Origin: JANXXV01 sp038230275
Lineage (GTDB): Bacteria > Acidobacteriota > Terriglobia > Bryobacterales > Bryobacteraceae
Assembly (NCBI GenBank): GCA_038230275.1
Contig: JBBRNO010000060.1
Span: forward strand, 1 to 34,682
Direction of reading: 5' to 3'
Length of the DNA stretch: 34,682 bases
Positions 8,481 through 16,689 of the stretch are shown in pieces. Below the pieces are notes generated by a model, which searched no databases, was not told the origin of the DNA, and worked only from the letters and a program-made list of their open reading frames with translations. Made by a program: the position numbers and the translations under genes. The stretch's first letter is position 1. The number at the start of each line of letters is the position of its first letter.

Positions 8481-9719
8481 ATGGCAATTGTTTCCCGCAG
8501 AGAATTCTTCGGCGCGTCCGCGGCCGCCGTCTTGACCACCACCACCGCACGCAGTTATTCGGAAATCAAAGGCGCGAATGAGCGCCTCCGCGTCGGCGTC
8601 ATCGGATGCGGCGGCCAGGCCATGGGCCACATGCGCGCGCTCAAACGTAATAAGGAAAACGATAACGTCGAAACCATCGCCGTGTGCGACGTCTACGACA
8701 AGCGGCGGGACCAGGCGGCTGAGCTCACCGGTGGCAAGCCTTACAAAAACTACCATGAGATGCTCGACAACAAAGACATCGACTACGTCCTGGTGGCCTC
8801 GCCGGAGCATTGGCATTGCCAGATGACGCTCGATGTAGCCGACGCGGGCAAGCACATCTACTGCGAGAAGCCAATGACGCGCACCGTGGAACAGGCCAAG
8901 CGCGTGGTCGCCAAGATTCACGGCGGTAAGGTCAAGATGCAGGTTGGCGTGCAGGGTACCTCCGACGATTCCTACATAACAGCGAACAAGTTCATCAAAG
9001 ACGGCGCCCTGGGAAAAGTGGTGCTGGCGCAGATCGACTATTCGCGCAATCACAAAGGAGATTTCTGGGCCGCGCCATCCTACCCGATTGATGCCGACGC
9101 GAAACCCGGCGTGAATCTCGATTGGAAAGCGTGGCTCGGCAGTACGCCGAAGCGTGCTTGGGATCCGGAACGCTTCTTCCGCTGGCGCCGTTATTGGGAT
9201 TATTCCGGCGGCATCGCGGGGGACCTTTTCGTGCACCGTGTAACGCGCCTCATCAAATCGCTCGGCCTTACGTTCCCCTCCACTGGCGTCGCGGCCGGCG
9301 GCAAGTTCGAATTCAAGGACAGTCTGGCGGAAATTCCGGACACCATCAATTTCCTGCTCGATTACCCGGAAGGTCTCACCATCCAACTGGTCAGCTCCAT
9401 GGCCAACGACACCAAGATCGACCACCTGATTCGCGGTCACAAGGCAACGCTGGAATTCACCCGCACCGGCTTCACCATTCATCCGCAGGAGCTTTTCAAG
9501 GATGAGGCGAAGGAGATCGTTCACGTCAAGTCTGGCGCGGAAGATCTCGCCATCCACCACCGCAACTTGCAGAACGCCATCCGTAAAAATGAGGAACTGA
9601 ACTGCGATTGCAACCTCGGCTACTACGGTGTGGTTGCCGCGGAGATGGGCAACACCTCTTACCGCAAGCGCAAGTACATGAAGTGGGATGCGGCAAAGCA
9701 ACGGATCATCAACGCTTGA
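8481..9719 (+). CDS. Tat-exported Gfo/Idh/MocA family oxidoreductase
   Basis: A 412-residue NAD(P)-dependent oxidoreductase of the Gfo/Idh/MocA family, which acts on sugars or cyclitols. The frame is open further upstream, but the ATG at 8481 gives a clean twin-arginine signal 'SRREFFGASAAAVL' (residues 5-18), typical of the many secreted members in Acidobacteria and Planctomycetes. The dinucleotide-binding motif is 'VGVIGCGGQAMGH' (38-50), and the hallmark 'CEKPMTRT' (EKP at 129-131) carries the conserved lysine. The C-terminal alpha/beta domain begins with 'GALGKVVLAQIDYSRN'. The next gene overlaps its stop in TTGA, suggesting joint work with the secreted amidohydrolase. Substrate is unknown. 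Confidence 0.93.
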   Translation: MAIVSRREFFGASAAAVLTTTTARSYSEIKGANERLRVGVIGCGGQAMGHMRALKRNKENDNVETIAVCDVYDKRRDQAAELTGGKPYKNYHEMLDNKDIDYVLVASPEHWHCQMTLDVADAGKHIYCEKPMTRTVEQAKRVVAKIHGGKVKMQVGVQGTSDDSYITANKFIKDGALGKVVLAQIDYSRNHKGDFWAAPSYPIDADAKPGVNLDWKAWLGSTPKRAWDPERFFRWRRYWDYSGGIAGDLFVHRVTRLIKSLGLTFPSTGVAAGGKFEFKDSLAEIPDTINFLLDYPEGLTIQLVSSMANDTKIDHLIRGHKATLEFTRTGFTIHPQELFKDEAKEIVHVKSGAEDLAIHHRNLQNAIRKNEELNCDCNLGYYGVVAAEMGNTSYRKRKYMKWDAAKQRIINA

Positions 9720-11008
9720 AACCCTTCCTCCTTTTTGCGCTAATCGCTAGCGTCGCCGCCGCCCAACCGCGCTACGACATTGTACTGAAGGGTGGGCACG
9801 TCATCGATCCAAAGAACCAGATCGATGCCATTCGCGACGTCGCCATCAGCGGCGGCAAAATCGCGCTAGTGGCCGCATCCATTGACGTTGGTGCTGCAAC
9901 CAAAGTCATTGACGCCAGCGGCCTCTACATCACCCCGGGCGTTGTCGATATTCACGTACACGTTTTCCACACCACCAATGTTCCAGCCGCCTGGGCCGGC
10001 GACAATAGCATCGATCCCGATTCGTTCAGCTTCCGCAGCGGCGTCACCACCATGGTGGACGCCGGTACCTCCGGCTATCGCAACTTCGATCAATTTCGCG
10101 CCACCGTCATCAACAGGTCGAAGACGCGCGTCCTGGCCATGATCAACATCGCCGGCTACGGCATGATGACCAACTTGGTGGAACAGGACGTCAACGACAT
10201 GTTGCCCGAACGCATCGCCGAAGTAGTCCGGCGAAACAAAGATGTGGTGGTGGGCATCAAGTCGGCGCATTTTGAGAAGCCCACTTGGACCTCCGTTGAT
10301 CGCGCCGTCGAGGCCGGCAACCTCACCAATCTGCCTGTGATGGTGGACTTCGGCTTCTTCCTGCCCCAGCGTCCCTACTGGCAGCTGGTGACCGAACACC
10401 TGCGCCCCGGCGACATCAGCACGCACGTCTATCGCGCCGCCGTCCCTTGGCTCGATGAAAACGGAAAGGTCTACGACTATCTGAAGCAAGCCCGGGCGCG
10501 CGGAGTCAAATTCGATGTTGGCCACGGCAACGGCAGCTTCGTCATGCGCAACGCCGTTCCCGCAGTCGCCCAAGGATTTTATCCCGATTCCATTTCCACC
10601 GATCTGCACGTTCCCAGCATGAACAAGGGTCTGATGGATTTCCCCACCACCGCTTCGAAATTTCTCGCCATGGGCATGCCGCTGGCGGACGTAATCCTCC
10701 GCTCCACATGGAATCCCGCGCAGATGATTCATCATCCGGAACTGGGCCATTTGACGGTTGGCTCACTCGCGGACGTCACCGTCTGGTCGATACAGAAGGG
10801 CGAGTTCGGATTTCGCGACTCCTCGGACGCCCTGCTCAAGGGCACCGAACGCCTGCAATGCGAGATGACTCTGAAGAGCGGAGTCATCGAGTGGGACTGG
10901 AACAGCCGCGCTGCCGTCGATTACCGCAAGCTGGGGCCAACCTACGGCCTTCGCCCCGGCGCCTACGAACTGGTACCGCCGCCTAAGTCCTCCGCGCCAC
11001 CACGCTAA
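9716..11008 (+). CDS. secreted amidohydrolase/deacetylase family metallohydrolase
   Basis: A 430-residue amidohydrolase-superfamily enzyme. I chose the TTG at 9716, overlapping the TGA of the previous gene, because it gives a proper signal peptide (residues 1-16, 'KPFLLFALIASVAAA', then Gln). The composite N-terminal beta-sandwich 'DIVLKGGHVIDPKN' leads to the metal-binding 'VDIHVHVFH' (His80, His82), then 'VGIKSAHF' with a likely carbamylated Lys, 'VKFDVGHGNGSF' and 'DSISTDLHVPS' with the active-site Asp. It resembles the EF_0837-type deacetylases/dihydroorotase-like group; the substrate is not known. The final codons (PKSSAPPR) lie in a 32-bp repeat that also encodes the end of the neighbouring minus-strand gene, so the original C-terminus may have been replaced. 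Confidence 0.9.
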   Translation: MKPFLLFALIASVAAAQPRYDIVLKGGHVIDPKNQIDAIRDVAISGGKIALVAASIDVGAATKVIDASGLYITPGVVDIHVHVFHTTNVPAAWAGDNSIDPDSFSFRSGVTTMVDAGTSGYRNFDQFRATVINRSKTRVLAMINIAGYGMMTNLVEQDVNDMLPERIAEVVRRNKDVVVGIKSAHFEKPTWTSVDRAVEAGNLTNLPVMVDFGFFLPQRPYWQLVTEHLRPGDISTHVYRAAVPWLDENGKVYDYLKQARARGVKFDVGHGNGSFVMRNAVPAVAQGFYPDSISTDLHVPSMNKGLMDFPTTASKFLAMGMPLADVILRSTWNPAQMIHHPELGHLTVGSLADVTVWSIQKGEFGFRDSSDALLKGTERLQCEMTLKSGVIEWDWNSRAAVDYRKLGPTYGLRPGAYELVPPPKSSAPPR

Positions 11009-11013
11009 CCGGC
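10982..11013 (+). repeat. 32-bp exact direct repeat, copy 1
   Basis: The 32 bases from CCTAAGTCC to CTAACCGGC are identical to 11202-11233. This copy encodes the last residues and the stop of the amidohydrolase. Confidence 0.9.
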
Positions 11014-11032
11014 ACGGTTCCCGCGAAAATCG

Positions 11033-11193
11033 TCATTCGTAGCGCAGCACGTCCGCCGGATCGGATCGGACGGCGTTGAAACCGGGGACGGCGCAAGCTC
11101 CAGCGCCTACTGCGAATAGCAGCTAAGCCACACCGGCGAAGGTGCCAGCGTCAGAATTGCGATCGAGGAGAAGGCGGGGTCGCGGAGGAGGTT
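11033..11193 (-). pseudogene. relic of an ADOP/MacB-type ABC transporter permease
   Basis: Read on the minus strand, 11143-11193 encodes 'NLLRDPAFSSIAILTLA', which fits the N-terminal start of ADOP permeases (usually followed by LGIGANTAIF). In another frame 11033-11146 encodes 'GTFAGVA', a TAG stop (11123-11125), 'LLFAVGAGACAVPGFNAV' and 'RSDPADVLRYE' then TGA, which fits the last membrane helix and the typical C-terminal D-P-x-x-x-LRYE ending. The two ends meet within a few bases, so the ~700-residue middle has been lost. The relic is flanked by two copies of a 32-bp repeat. Family recognition is from memory of the consensus, not a search. Confidence 0.7.
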
Positions 11194-11201
11194 GCATTGC
11201 C

Positions 11202-11233
11202 CCTAAGTCCTCCGCGCCACCACGCTAACCGGC
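11202..11233 (+). repeat. 32-bp exact direct repeat, copy 2
   Basis: Identical to 10982-11013. Read on the minus strand it encodes the final residues (PVSVVARRT) and the TAG stop of the beta-propeller gene, so this is probably the original copy. Confidence 0.9.
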
Positions 11234-12315
11234 GTGGATCCCACCGGAATCATAGTGAACAGCGCAGTAGATTTACTGCGGTCGTTCCTGATCGCCCCCA
11301 GCCGGATCACCGCCATATCGCCGGACTTTCGGTTCAGCACCAATGCATACTGTTCTCCCGGAGTCAGCGCGATGAAGCCAGGCTCAGCGCCAACCGCCGT
11401 AACGGCGATCACTTTACGCGTCTTGATATCCAGAATGCTCACGTCCCCGGCAGTGGGATTCGCAATGAATAGAAACTGTTCCGAGGCGCACATGGCCGCC
11501 GGTGCGTGTCCGGCCAAAACCGTTTCCTTCACCTCTGGAATCCGGTAGGGAAACACCACCACCACCACGTCCATTCCCTCTCCGGTGATGAACAATTGCC
11601 CGCCGTTCGGATTGAAACAGAGATTGTCCGGACGCACCGCCAGCGGCAGGTTCGCAATCACCTTTCCGCCCGGCGTTTCCAGCACAGACAGCATGCGGTC
11701 CCCGGTGTTGGCGATCAGCAGCGCCTTGCCGTCCTGGCGGAATCGCACCGCGCCTACGGAGCTTCCGATCCGCACCTGCCCGGCAATGCTTCGGGAAGCA
11801 AGGTCCACCAATCCAACGGAACCCGCGTTGCCGTAACTGATTGCGCTCAAGCCGGTGGAATCTGACAAATCGAAATCGGCCGGCTCCAGCGGCAGCACAA
11901 TCTGCGCATCGGGGCGAAAGTTCTCCACTGCCACCCGCACCAGCTTCCGTGAATCCCGGCTCAATACCCACAGCGCGGAACTGTCCGGCGCAATTCGCAT
12001 CGCCATCGCGCTAGGCGCAGCCTGCACTTTTCGCGTGACGCTCATGGTCTGGGTGCTAATTTCGTGGATGGTGCCCGTTCGCGGCGTCAGCGCATAGATG
12101 GAAGGACGCGTTGGGTGGGAGATCACGGCAGTGGGCTCTCCGTCGATTGGAATCTGCCGTACAACCGAAAACGCCGCCAGGTCCACCACCGCAATGGCTT
12201 TCCCGGCCTCATTCGCCACAAAGGCGTAGCCGCTGAACCCACCCGCTTCCTTCTTGCCGCAGGCGGCGCTAAGCGCTCCAGCCCCGCACAATACAAATTG
12301 ACGCCGATTGATCAC
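11203..12315 (-). CDS. YVTN-type beta-propeller lipoprotein (Tat)
   Basis: A 370-residue extracytoplasmic repeat protein. The N-terminus 'NRRQFVLCGAGALSAAC' combines a twin-arginine motif (Arg4-Arg5) with a lipobox (L-S-A-A-Cys19), predicting a folded, lipid-anchored protein. The rest consists of repeated ~40-residue blades of the YVTN/surface-antigen type: 'GYAFVANEAGKAIAVVDLAA', 'IYALTPRTGTIHEIS', 'LLIANTGDRMLSVLE', 'LFIANPTAGDVSILD', 'ALVLNRKSGDMAVIRL'. Such propellers bind proteins or ligands or scaffold complexes; no enzyme activity is implied. Start codon is GTG (minus strand, 12313-12315). It is divergent from the HExxH gene with only 15 bases between the starts. Confidence 0.88.
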   Translation of the reverse strand: MINRRQFVLCGAGALSAACGKKEAGGFSGYAFVANEAGKAIAVVDLAAFSVVRQIPIDGEPTAVISHPTRPSIYALTPRTGTIHEISTQTMSVTRKVQAAPSAMAMRIAPDSSALWVLSRDSRKLVRVAVENFRPDAQIVLPLEPADFDLSDSTGLSAISYGNAGSVGLVDLASRSIAGQVRIGSSVGAVRFRQDGKALLIANTGDRMLSVLETPGGKVIANLPLAVRPDNLCFNPNGGQLFITGEGMDVVVVVFPYRIPEVKETVLAGHAPAAMCASEQFLFIANPTAGDVSILDIKTRKVIAVTAVGAEPGFIALTPGEQYALVLNRKSGDMAVIRLGAIRNDRSKSTALFTMIPVGSTPVSVVARRT

Positions 12316-12330
12316 GTGAGACCATTCTAA

Positions 12331-13173
12331 TTGGTGCCGCTCCCCACGCTCGCCCTGTTTCCATTACTGCTTAGCGGCCTCTTCGCCATGGATGCCTCCA
12401 GCCGGGTAGCTCTCACGCCCGCACTGGCCACGTGGAAGGCCGATATTGAAGCTAGCGGCAAGACGACGGTTGTCCTGGCCCGTGTTTTCACCGATGCCGG
12501 CCGTAACGAACTTACCCTGCCCGATGATGCCGAGTTCCGTCCGTTCCTCCGAACTCTGCTCGAAAGCAGATCTTTCGTATCACAGTTCGTCCAGACCCAT
12601 GCCATCAATGTGAATTCCAACACCGGCCTCCGCCCCATCTCCGTCGTACTTCTCAACATGGCCCGCGCAGCCGATTGGGATGGGCAGGAAGACGCGGTGA
12701 TTGCGCATGAGCTCGGGCACGTCTGGCTGCACGCGCGCGGCTACCAGGCCCCTCACGTTGCGCAAGGTTTGTCGTGCGAAGCCGTTCATGCCGGAGACAT
12801 CGTGCAGCACATTCTCATTCGCGAACAGCTGCGCATCCGCCACATCGATTTCCTTCCGTTTTGGATCCGCACTCTGGAATCGGCGTTACGTCAGTTGAAC
12901 CAACCAGACGGAGACCGGCAACAAGTGCCCGCTGATCCATGCCAACGCGTCGCCCGGCTTGCCCTTTGGGTGGACGTCACTCTAGGCCTAACCGAAAAAG
13001 AGTGGTCCCGCAGGCCGGCGCTGCTGACGGCATTCCGTCAGAGATTTCCAGCTCTCGAATCGCCGGCCGTCCAGATCGCCAACATGCTGCGCGGCCGAGA
13101 TCTCGAAGATCGTCAAACCTATCAGCGTCTCTTGCGGAATGTAATGTTCGAAGTTCATCACGTCGCCAGATGA
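12331..13173 (+). CDS. secreted protein with HExxH motif, possible metallopeptidase
   Basis: I do not recognise a family. The 280-residue product begins with a hydrophobic signal-like segment (residues 3-19, start TTG 12331 or GTG 12334). The notable feature is 'DAVIAHELGHVWLHARG', an HExxH zinc-binding motif at residues 126-130 in a helix-like context, with Glu150 in 'SCEAVHAGDIVQH' as a possible third ligand about 20 residues later, as in gluzincins. The rest is helix-rich. It could be a secreted zinc peptidase or a related non-catalytic protein. It is followed by 530 bases of gene debris. Confidence 0.7.
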   Translation: MVPLPTLALFPLLLSGLFAMDASSRVALTPALATWKADIEASGKTTVVLARVFTDAGRNELTLPDDAEFRPFLRTLLESRSFVSQFVQTHAINVNSNTGLRPISVVLLNMARAADWDGQEDAVIAHELGHVWLHARGYQAPHVAQGLSCEAVHAGDIVQHILIREQLRIRHIDFLPFWIRTLESALRQLNQPDGDRQQVPADPCQRVARLALWVDVTLGLTEKEWSRRPALLTAFRQRFPALESPAVQIANMLRGRDLEDRQTYQRLLRNVMFEVHHVAR

Positions 13174-13234
13174 TGCGAACCCGCACGTTGTAATTCTTAT
13201 ATTTCAGATCATGCGCTGCATCCTGGCCCAGACT

Positions 13235-13290
13235 CCGTTGCTCCTTGCACCCGATACTGGGACGTAAGACCAAATCTCGTCCATACGGGC
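13235..13290 (-). pseudogene. possible IS1-family transposase fragment
   Basis: The minus strand encodes 'RMDEIWSYV' (13261-13287) and, after 8 more bases in another frame, 'GCKEQR' (13235-13252). Together these resemble the DEIWSYVGxK segment around the first catalytic Asp of IS1-type DDE transposases. Only about 15 residues match, and both ends are lost, so this is a weak call. Confidence 0.3.
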
Positions 13291-13369
13291 GCCCATGCAA
13301 CCCTCTCAGACTGCGAACAAGTTGAGCGATGCCCCGCAGGCAATTCTCGCTATTGTCGGCCCTTCCTAG

Positions 13370-13581
13370 TTATCTCCCTGTAGCTCGTTGTTCCAGCATT
13401 GCCGCCAAAGCATCGTTCCCTGCCTCCTTGCCGGCAACGCCGCCGTAGCCCCCGCTCCGCCCGCAAGCAGCAGCTTTAGAACCGGGTACTTTCCGCGCAG
13501 TGCGGGGAATATCAATTCCGGTGCGCCAATCAGCAACGTCGCGACCTTCGCGCAGCCCCGGTTTGTCGCGGCCGCAAAATC
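13370..13581 (-). pseudogene. ankyrin-repeat protein fragment, frameshifted
   Basis: On the minus strand an open stretch reads 'DFAAATNRGCAKVATLLIG' and 'PALRGKYPVLKLLLAGGAG', two consecutive units with the ankyrin pattern G-x-x-x-V-x-x-LL-x-x-GA. After about 50 codons the sensible frame shifts to 'AGKEAGNDALAAMLEQRA', ending in TAA at 13370-13372, like the final half-repeat of an ankyrin protein. There is no start codon and a stop lies immediately upstream. The frameshift and lost N-terminus indicate a dead fragment. Confidence 0.5.
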
Positions 13582-13704
13582 CTAAAGTTCGACACGCTCA
13601 GCTACCGGCCCGGAAGTCTCAAACGGCATTGATTGTGTGGCTTCTCGAAAATGCACGGCAAGGGAAGCTCTCGCGGCCAGCCAGCCCTACTCGGCCACTC
13701 ACTC

Positions 13705-16221
13705 TTATCGCAGCAAGGTCACCGTTCCAACGGGCTCCGGCAGCTCTGATCCGTCCGCCGCTCTCACCCATTTTTCGAGCTTGGCAATCAGATCCTGTGC
13801 TCGAATGGGTTTGGAAAGATAGTCGTCCATGCCCGCCGCCAGACACCGCTCCCGGTCGCCTTTCATCGCATGAGCGGTAAGCGCGATAATCGGCGTCCTC
13901 CGGCCAGTGCGTTTCTCCATTTCCCGCATGGCGGCCGTCGCATCGAACCCGCCCAGCTCCGGCATCTGAATATCCATCAGCACCGCGTCGAACCGCTGAT
14001 GGCTGAATTTCTCTAGCGCTTCCAGCCCGTCCGCGGCCACAACTACCGAATACCCCTTTTTGCTCAACAGCAGCACCGCCAGTTTCTGATTCGTCAGGTT
14101 ATCTTCCGCCAGCAGCACCCGTGCCCGTGAGTACTCCGGTTCGGAACTGGCGCTGATCGCCAGGCGCGCCAATCCGGCTCCGGTGCTGATCCCCAGTGCG
14201 TGCAGTATCGCCTCCAGCAGTTCGGCTTCCCTCACCGGTTTCATTAGGTATCGCTGGATCCCCAGGGCCCGGCAGCGTATCGCGTCCCCTCCCAAGTCGG
14301 GCGAGCTCAGCATCATGATGATTTCCCCGCTCAGTGCCGGGTCGTTCTGAATCTTGTAAGCCAGCGCGAAACCGTCCTCCACCGGCATCCGCGAGTCGAT
14401 AAGGATCACCGGAAAGAAATCCCCCAAGCCGGATCCCCTTACCATCATCGGAAAAGCCGCCCGGGCACTTTCCGCCACCGTCGCCTCTACGCCCCACGCG
14501 GCAAGAGTTTCTGTAAGGATGGCTGCATTCCTGGCATTGTCGTCCACTATCAGGACTCGCAAGCCAGGTAGCATGGAATGTTCGGCCGGCGGCGCCAAAG
14601 AACTTGACAAATCCAGCGGCGCCGGCAGGCCGAACCGCGCCGTGAAATGGAAAATGCTACCCTCATCCAATTCACTCTCGATCCAAATCCGTCCCCCCAT
14701 CATTCGCACCAACTGTTCTGAGATGCTCAGACCCAGCCCGGTTCCCCCGTAGCGGCGTGTCGATGAGCCGTCTGCCTGCGCGAATGGCTCGAAAATGCCT
14801 TCCTGTTTTTCCTTGGAAATGCCGATTCCCGTGTCCGCGATGATGAAATGCAACAGGACGCCGTCTTCGTCCCGCGCCTCGGTAATGACGTCAATGGAAA
14901 CTTCGCCGCGTCCCGTAAACTTCACCGCGTTACCCGCCAGATTGACCACCACCTGCCGCAAACGATCCGGATCCCCCACTAGTACCTGGGGCACTTTGGG
15001 ATCGAACCGGCACAGCAGTTCCAGACCTTTCTCATGCGCCCGCAATGCCAAAGTCTTCAGCACCGTTTCAATGCCCGGCTTTAACTCGAACTCAATTGGG
15101 TCGAATTCCAGCTTGCCCGCCTCGATTTTCGAAAAATCCAATACGTCGTTGATCACCGAAAGCAGCGAATCCGCCGAACTCTTCGCCGTAACCAGGTAGT
15201 CCCGCTGTTCCGGCGTTAGGTCCGTATCAAGCGCCAACTCCGTCATTCCAAGCACACCGTTGATTGGAGTCCGAATCTCGTGGCTCATATTGGCCAGGAA
15301 CTGGCTCTTGGCGCGGCTCGCCGCTTCGGCCCCCTTCCAGGCCTCCGCCAGTTCCGCCTGGTGCGCCAGTAACTTGTCGCGCGCCACACTGATCTGATTC
15401 GCCATCTGATTGATGCTTTCGCCCAGATCGCCCAGTTCATCGTTGCGGCTCAGTCGAACCTGATGATCCAGTTTCCCTTCCGCCAGAAGCCTGGTTGCCT
15501 TCACAAGTTCCTGCACCGGACTGGCCATACTTCTTGCAAACCAGGCCGAGATCGCCGCCGATAGCAGCAGGCTGGCCAGTGCGGCCAGCAGGATATACTC
15601 CGCCTGCTTGCGCGCTTCATTGTAAAAGAAATTCACCGGCCGGTCCGCTTGCACGATACCCGCCACCTCGCCGCGGCTATTGCGCACGGGTGCCGCCGCC
15701 GAAATCCAAACCCCATCCGCGTCCGTGTAGATTCCAGAGCTCGATGCAGTCCCTCGCAGCGCCCGGTAGTAGTGCTCGCGCCCAGCCAGCCTGCTACCTA
15801 CGAAATAGCGGCCTTTGCTGTCACGGTCGGTCATGACAACGAATTCCAGCTTTCCCGTCGCCGCGAAATCCGCCGTCGCCCGCATCACATAAATCGGGCT
15901 TCCATGGCTCTCCATCCCATTTCCGGTCTTTACTTTTTCCAGCAACCCGCGGATTTCTTCAAACTCATCCGATCCTGCCATCTCGCCCGAGGGACCTTCG
16001 TAGATTAACGGCAATAGATCGCCATCCACCATTGGCGCCGCCGTCTTTACAATTGCCAGAAGCTCATTTTGCAGATGCCTCTCAAGCGTGCCTTTCGAGA
16101 CGTGATAGGCAAGTATGGAAGCCGCGCCCATCGAAAATGTGATCAGCAGTAGCGCAAATCCGGTCAACCGTAGCCGAAAGCTAAGCCGCCGTTGCCCTGT
16201 GGATGTGCGTTCGGAAGTCAT
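13705..16221 (-). CDS. hybrid sensor histidine kinase with two receiver domains
   Basis: An 838-residue membrane kinase (ATG at 16221; a TTG 36 bases upstream is possible). Order: first membrane helix (about residues 18-40), an extracytoplasmic sensor region (about 45-205) with 'GRYFVGSRLAGREHYYRALRG' and 'GVWISAAAPVRNSRGEVAGI' as in PDC/dCache domains, second membrane helix (208-228), HAMP (230-285), coiled coil, HisKA with 'NMSHEIRTPING' (His314), HATPase with 'NAVKFTGRGE', 'DTGIGI' and 'GGTGLGLSI', then REC1 ('VLIVDDN', phospho-Asp609 in 'LIDSRMP') and REC2 ('VLLAEDN', Asp750 in 'LMDIQMPELGGFDAT'). No phosphotransfer (HPt) domain is present, so the output partner is elsewhere. The sensor ligand is unknown. 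Confidence 0.95.
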   Translation of the reverse strand: MTSERTSTGQRRLSFRLRLTGFALLLITFSMGAASILAYHVSKGTLERHLQNELLAIVKTAAPMVDGDLLPLIYEGPSGEMAGSDEFEEIRGLLEKVKTGNGMESHGSPIYVMRATADFAATGKLEFVVMTDRDSKGRYFVGSRLAGREHYYRALRGTASSSGIYTDADGVWISAAAPVRNSRGEVAGIVQADRPVNFFYNEARKQAEYILLAALASLLLSAAISAWFARSMASPVQELVKATRLLAEGKLDHQVRLSRNDELGDLGESINQMANQISVARDKLLAHQAELAEAWKGAEAASRAKSQFLANMSHEIRTPINGVLGMTELALDTDLTPEQRDYLVTAKSSADSLLSVINDVLDFSKIEAGKLEFDPIEFELKPGIETVLKTLALRAHEKGLELLCRFDPKVPQVLVGDPDRLRQVVVNLAGNAVKFTGRGEVSIDVITEARDEDGVLLHFIIADTGIGISKEKQEGIFEPFAQADGSSTRRYGGTGLGLSISEQLVRMMGGRIWIESELDEGSIFHFTARFGLPAPLDLSSSLAPPAEHSMLPGLRVLIVDDNARNAAILTETLAAWGVEATVAESARAAFPMMVRGSGLGDFFPVILIDSRMPVEDGFALAYKIQNDPALSGEIIMMLSSPDLGGDAIRCRALGIQRYLMKPVREAELLEAILHALGISTGAGLARLAISASSEPEYSRARVLLAEDNLTNQKLAVLLLSKKGYSVVVAADGLEALEKFSHQRFDAVLMDIQMPELGGFDATAAMREMEKRTGRRTPIIALTAHAMKGDRERCLAAGMDDYLSKPIRAQDLIAKLEKWVRAADGSELPEPVGTVTLLR

Positions 16222-16317
16222 TTGATTTGCCACACTGCCGTCACATCGCTCAATCAATACTTAGACATGGCTTTGTTCACTCTCGGTCAAAATTCGGTCA
16301 AAAAGTTCAATGCCAAC

Positions 16318-16689
16318 TCAATCGATCTTGTGCCGCACGCGTAGGAAGTGCTGCAGCGCCAGCATCTGTTCGGCCGACAGTCTTCCCGACAGACTAGGTA
16401 AATCGACCATCTTCTTTACTCGGACCGGCAAGCGCTCCTGAAGTCCTGCCAGCAGATTGCGCTGCGCTACCCTGTCAGCTGTCCCCTGTTCCTTCAAAGC
16501 CGCTTTGCCAAGGAAGATGGCCTTGCCCAGTTCATACCTTTGGGAGTCTTCAATCACCCGTCCCGGTGGATGAATCGGCCGGACCATATAACTTCCGGAT
16601 GCCCTCATCTCGCCGGAGAACCCAGCCAGGAACACCACCACCACTGCCAACCAACCATGCCAGATTCGGGCTAAGTGCAATGGAATCAT
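16318..16689 (-). CDS. small secreted protein of unknown function
   Basis: A 123-residue product with a hydrophobic signal-like N-terminus (residues 8-25, ending near A-x-G) and a basic, helix-rich rest. The segments 'YELGKAIFLGKAALKEQG' and 'SGRLSAEQMLALQHFLRVRHKID' resemble the outer helices of small periplasmic c-type cytochrome domains, but the protein has no cysteine at all and therefore no CxxCH heme site. It lies 96 bases upstream of the histidine kinase on the same strand and may be cotranscribed, but function is unknown. Confidence 0.6.
   Translation of the reverse strand: MIPLHLARIWHGWLAVVVVFLAGFSGEMRASGSYMVRPIHPPGRVIEDSQRYELGKAIFLGKAALKEQGTADRVAQRNLLAGLQERLPVRVKKMVDLPSLSGRLSAEQMLALQHFLRVRHKID

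Larger units (their letters stand above)
13174..13704. other. 531-base intergenic region holding gene debris
   Basis: No intact gene is visible. On the minus strand it holds an IS1-transposase-like fragment (about 13235-13290) and a frameshifted ankyrin-like fragment (13370-13581), listed separately. The remaining ~120 bases next to the histidine kinase stop (13582-13704) show nothing recognisable, and no clear terminator was seen. Confidence 0.6.

Noticed and set aside
8475..9701. A 408-codon minus-strand open frame opposite the Gfo/Idh/MocA gene.
   Set aside because: Antisense shadow; the plus strand encodes a well-conserved enzyme and the minus translation shows no domain.
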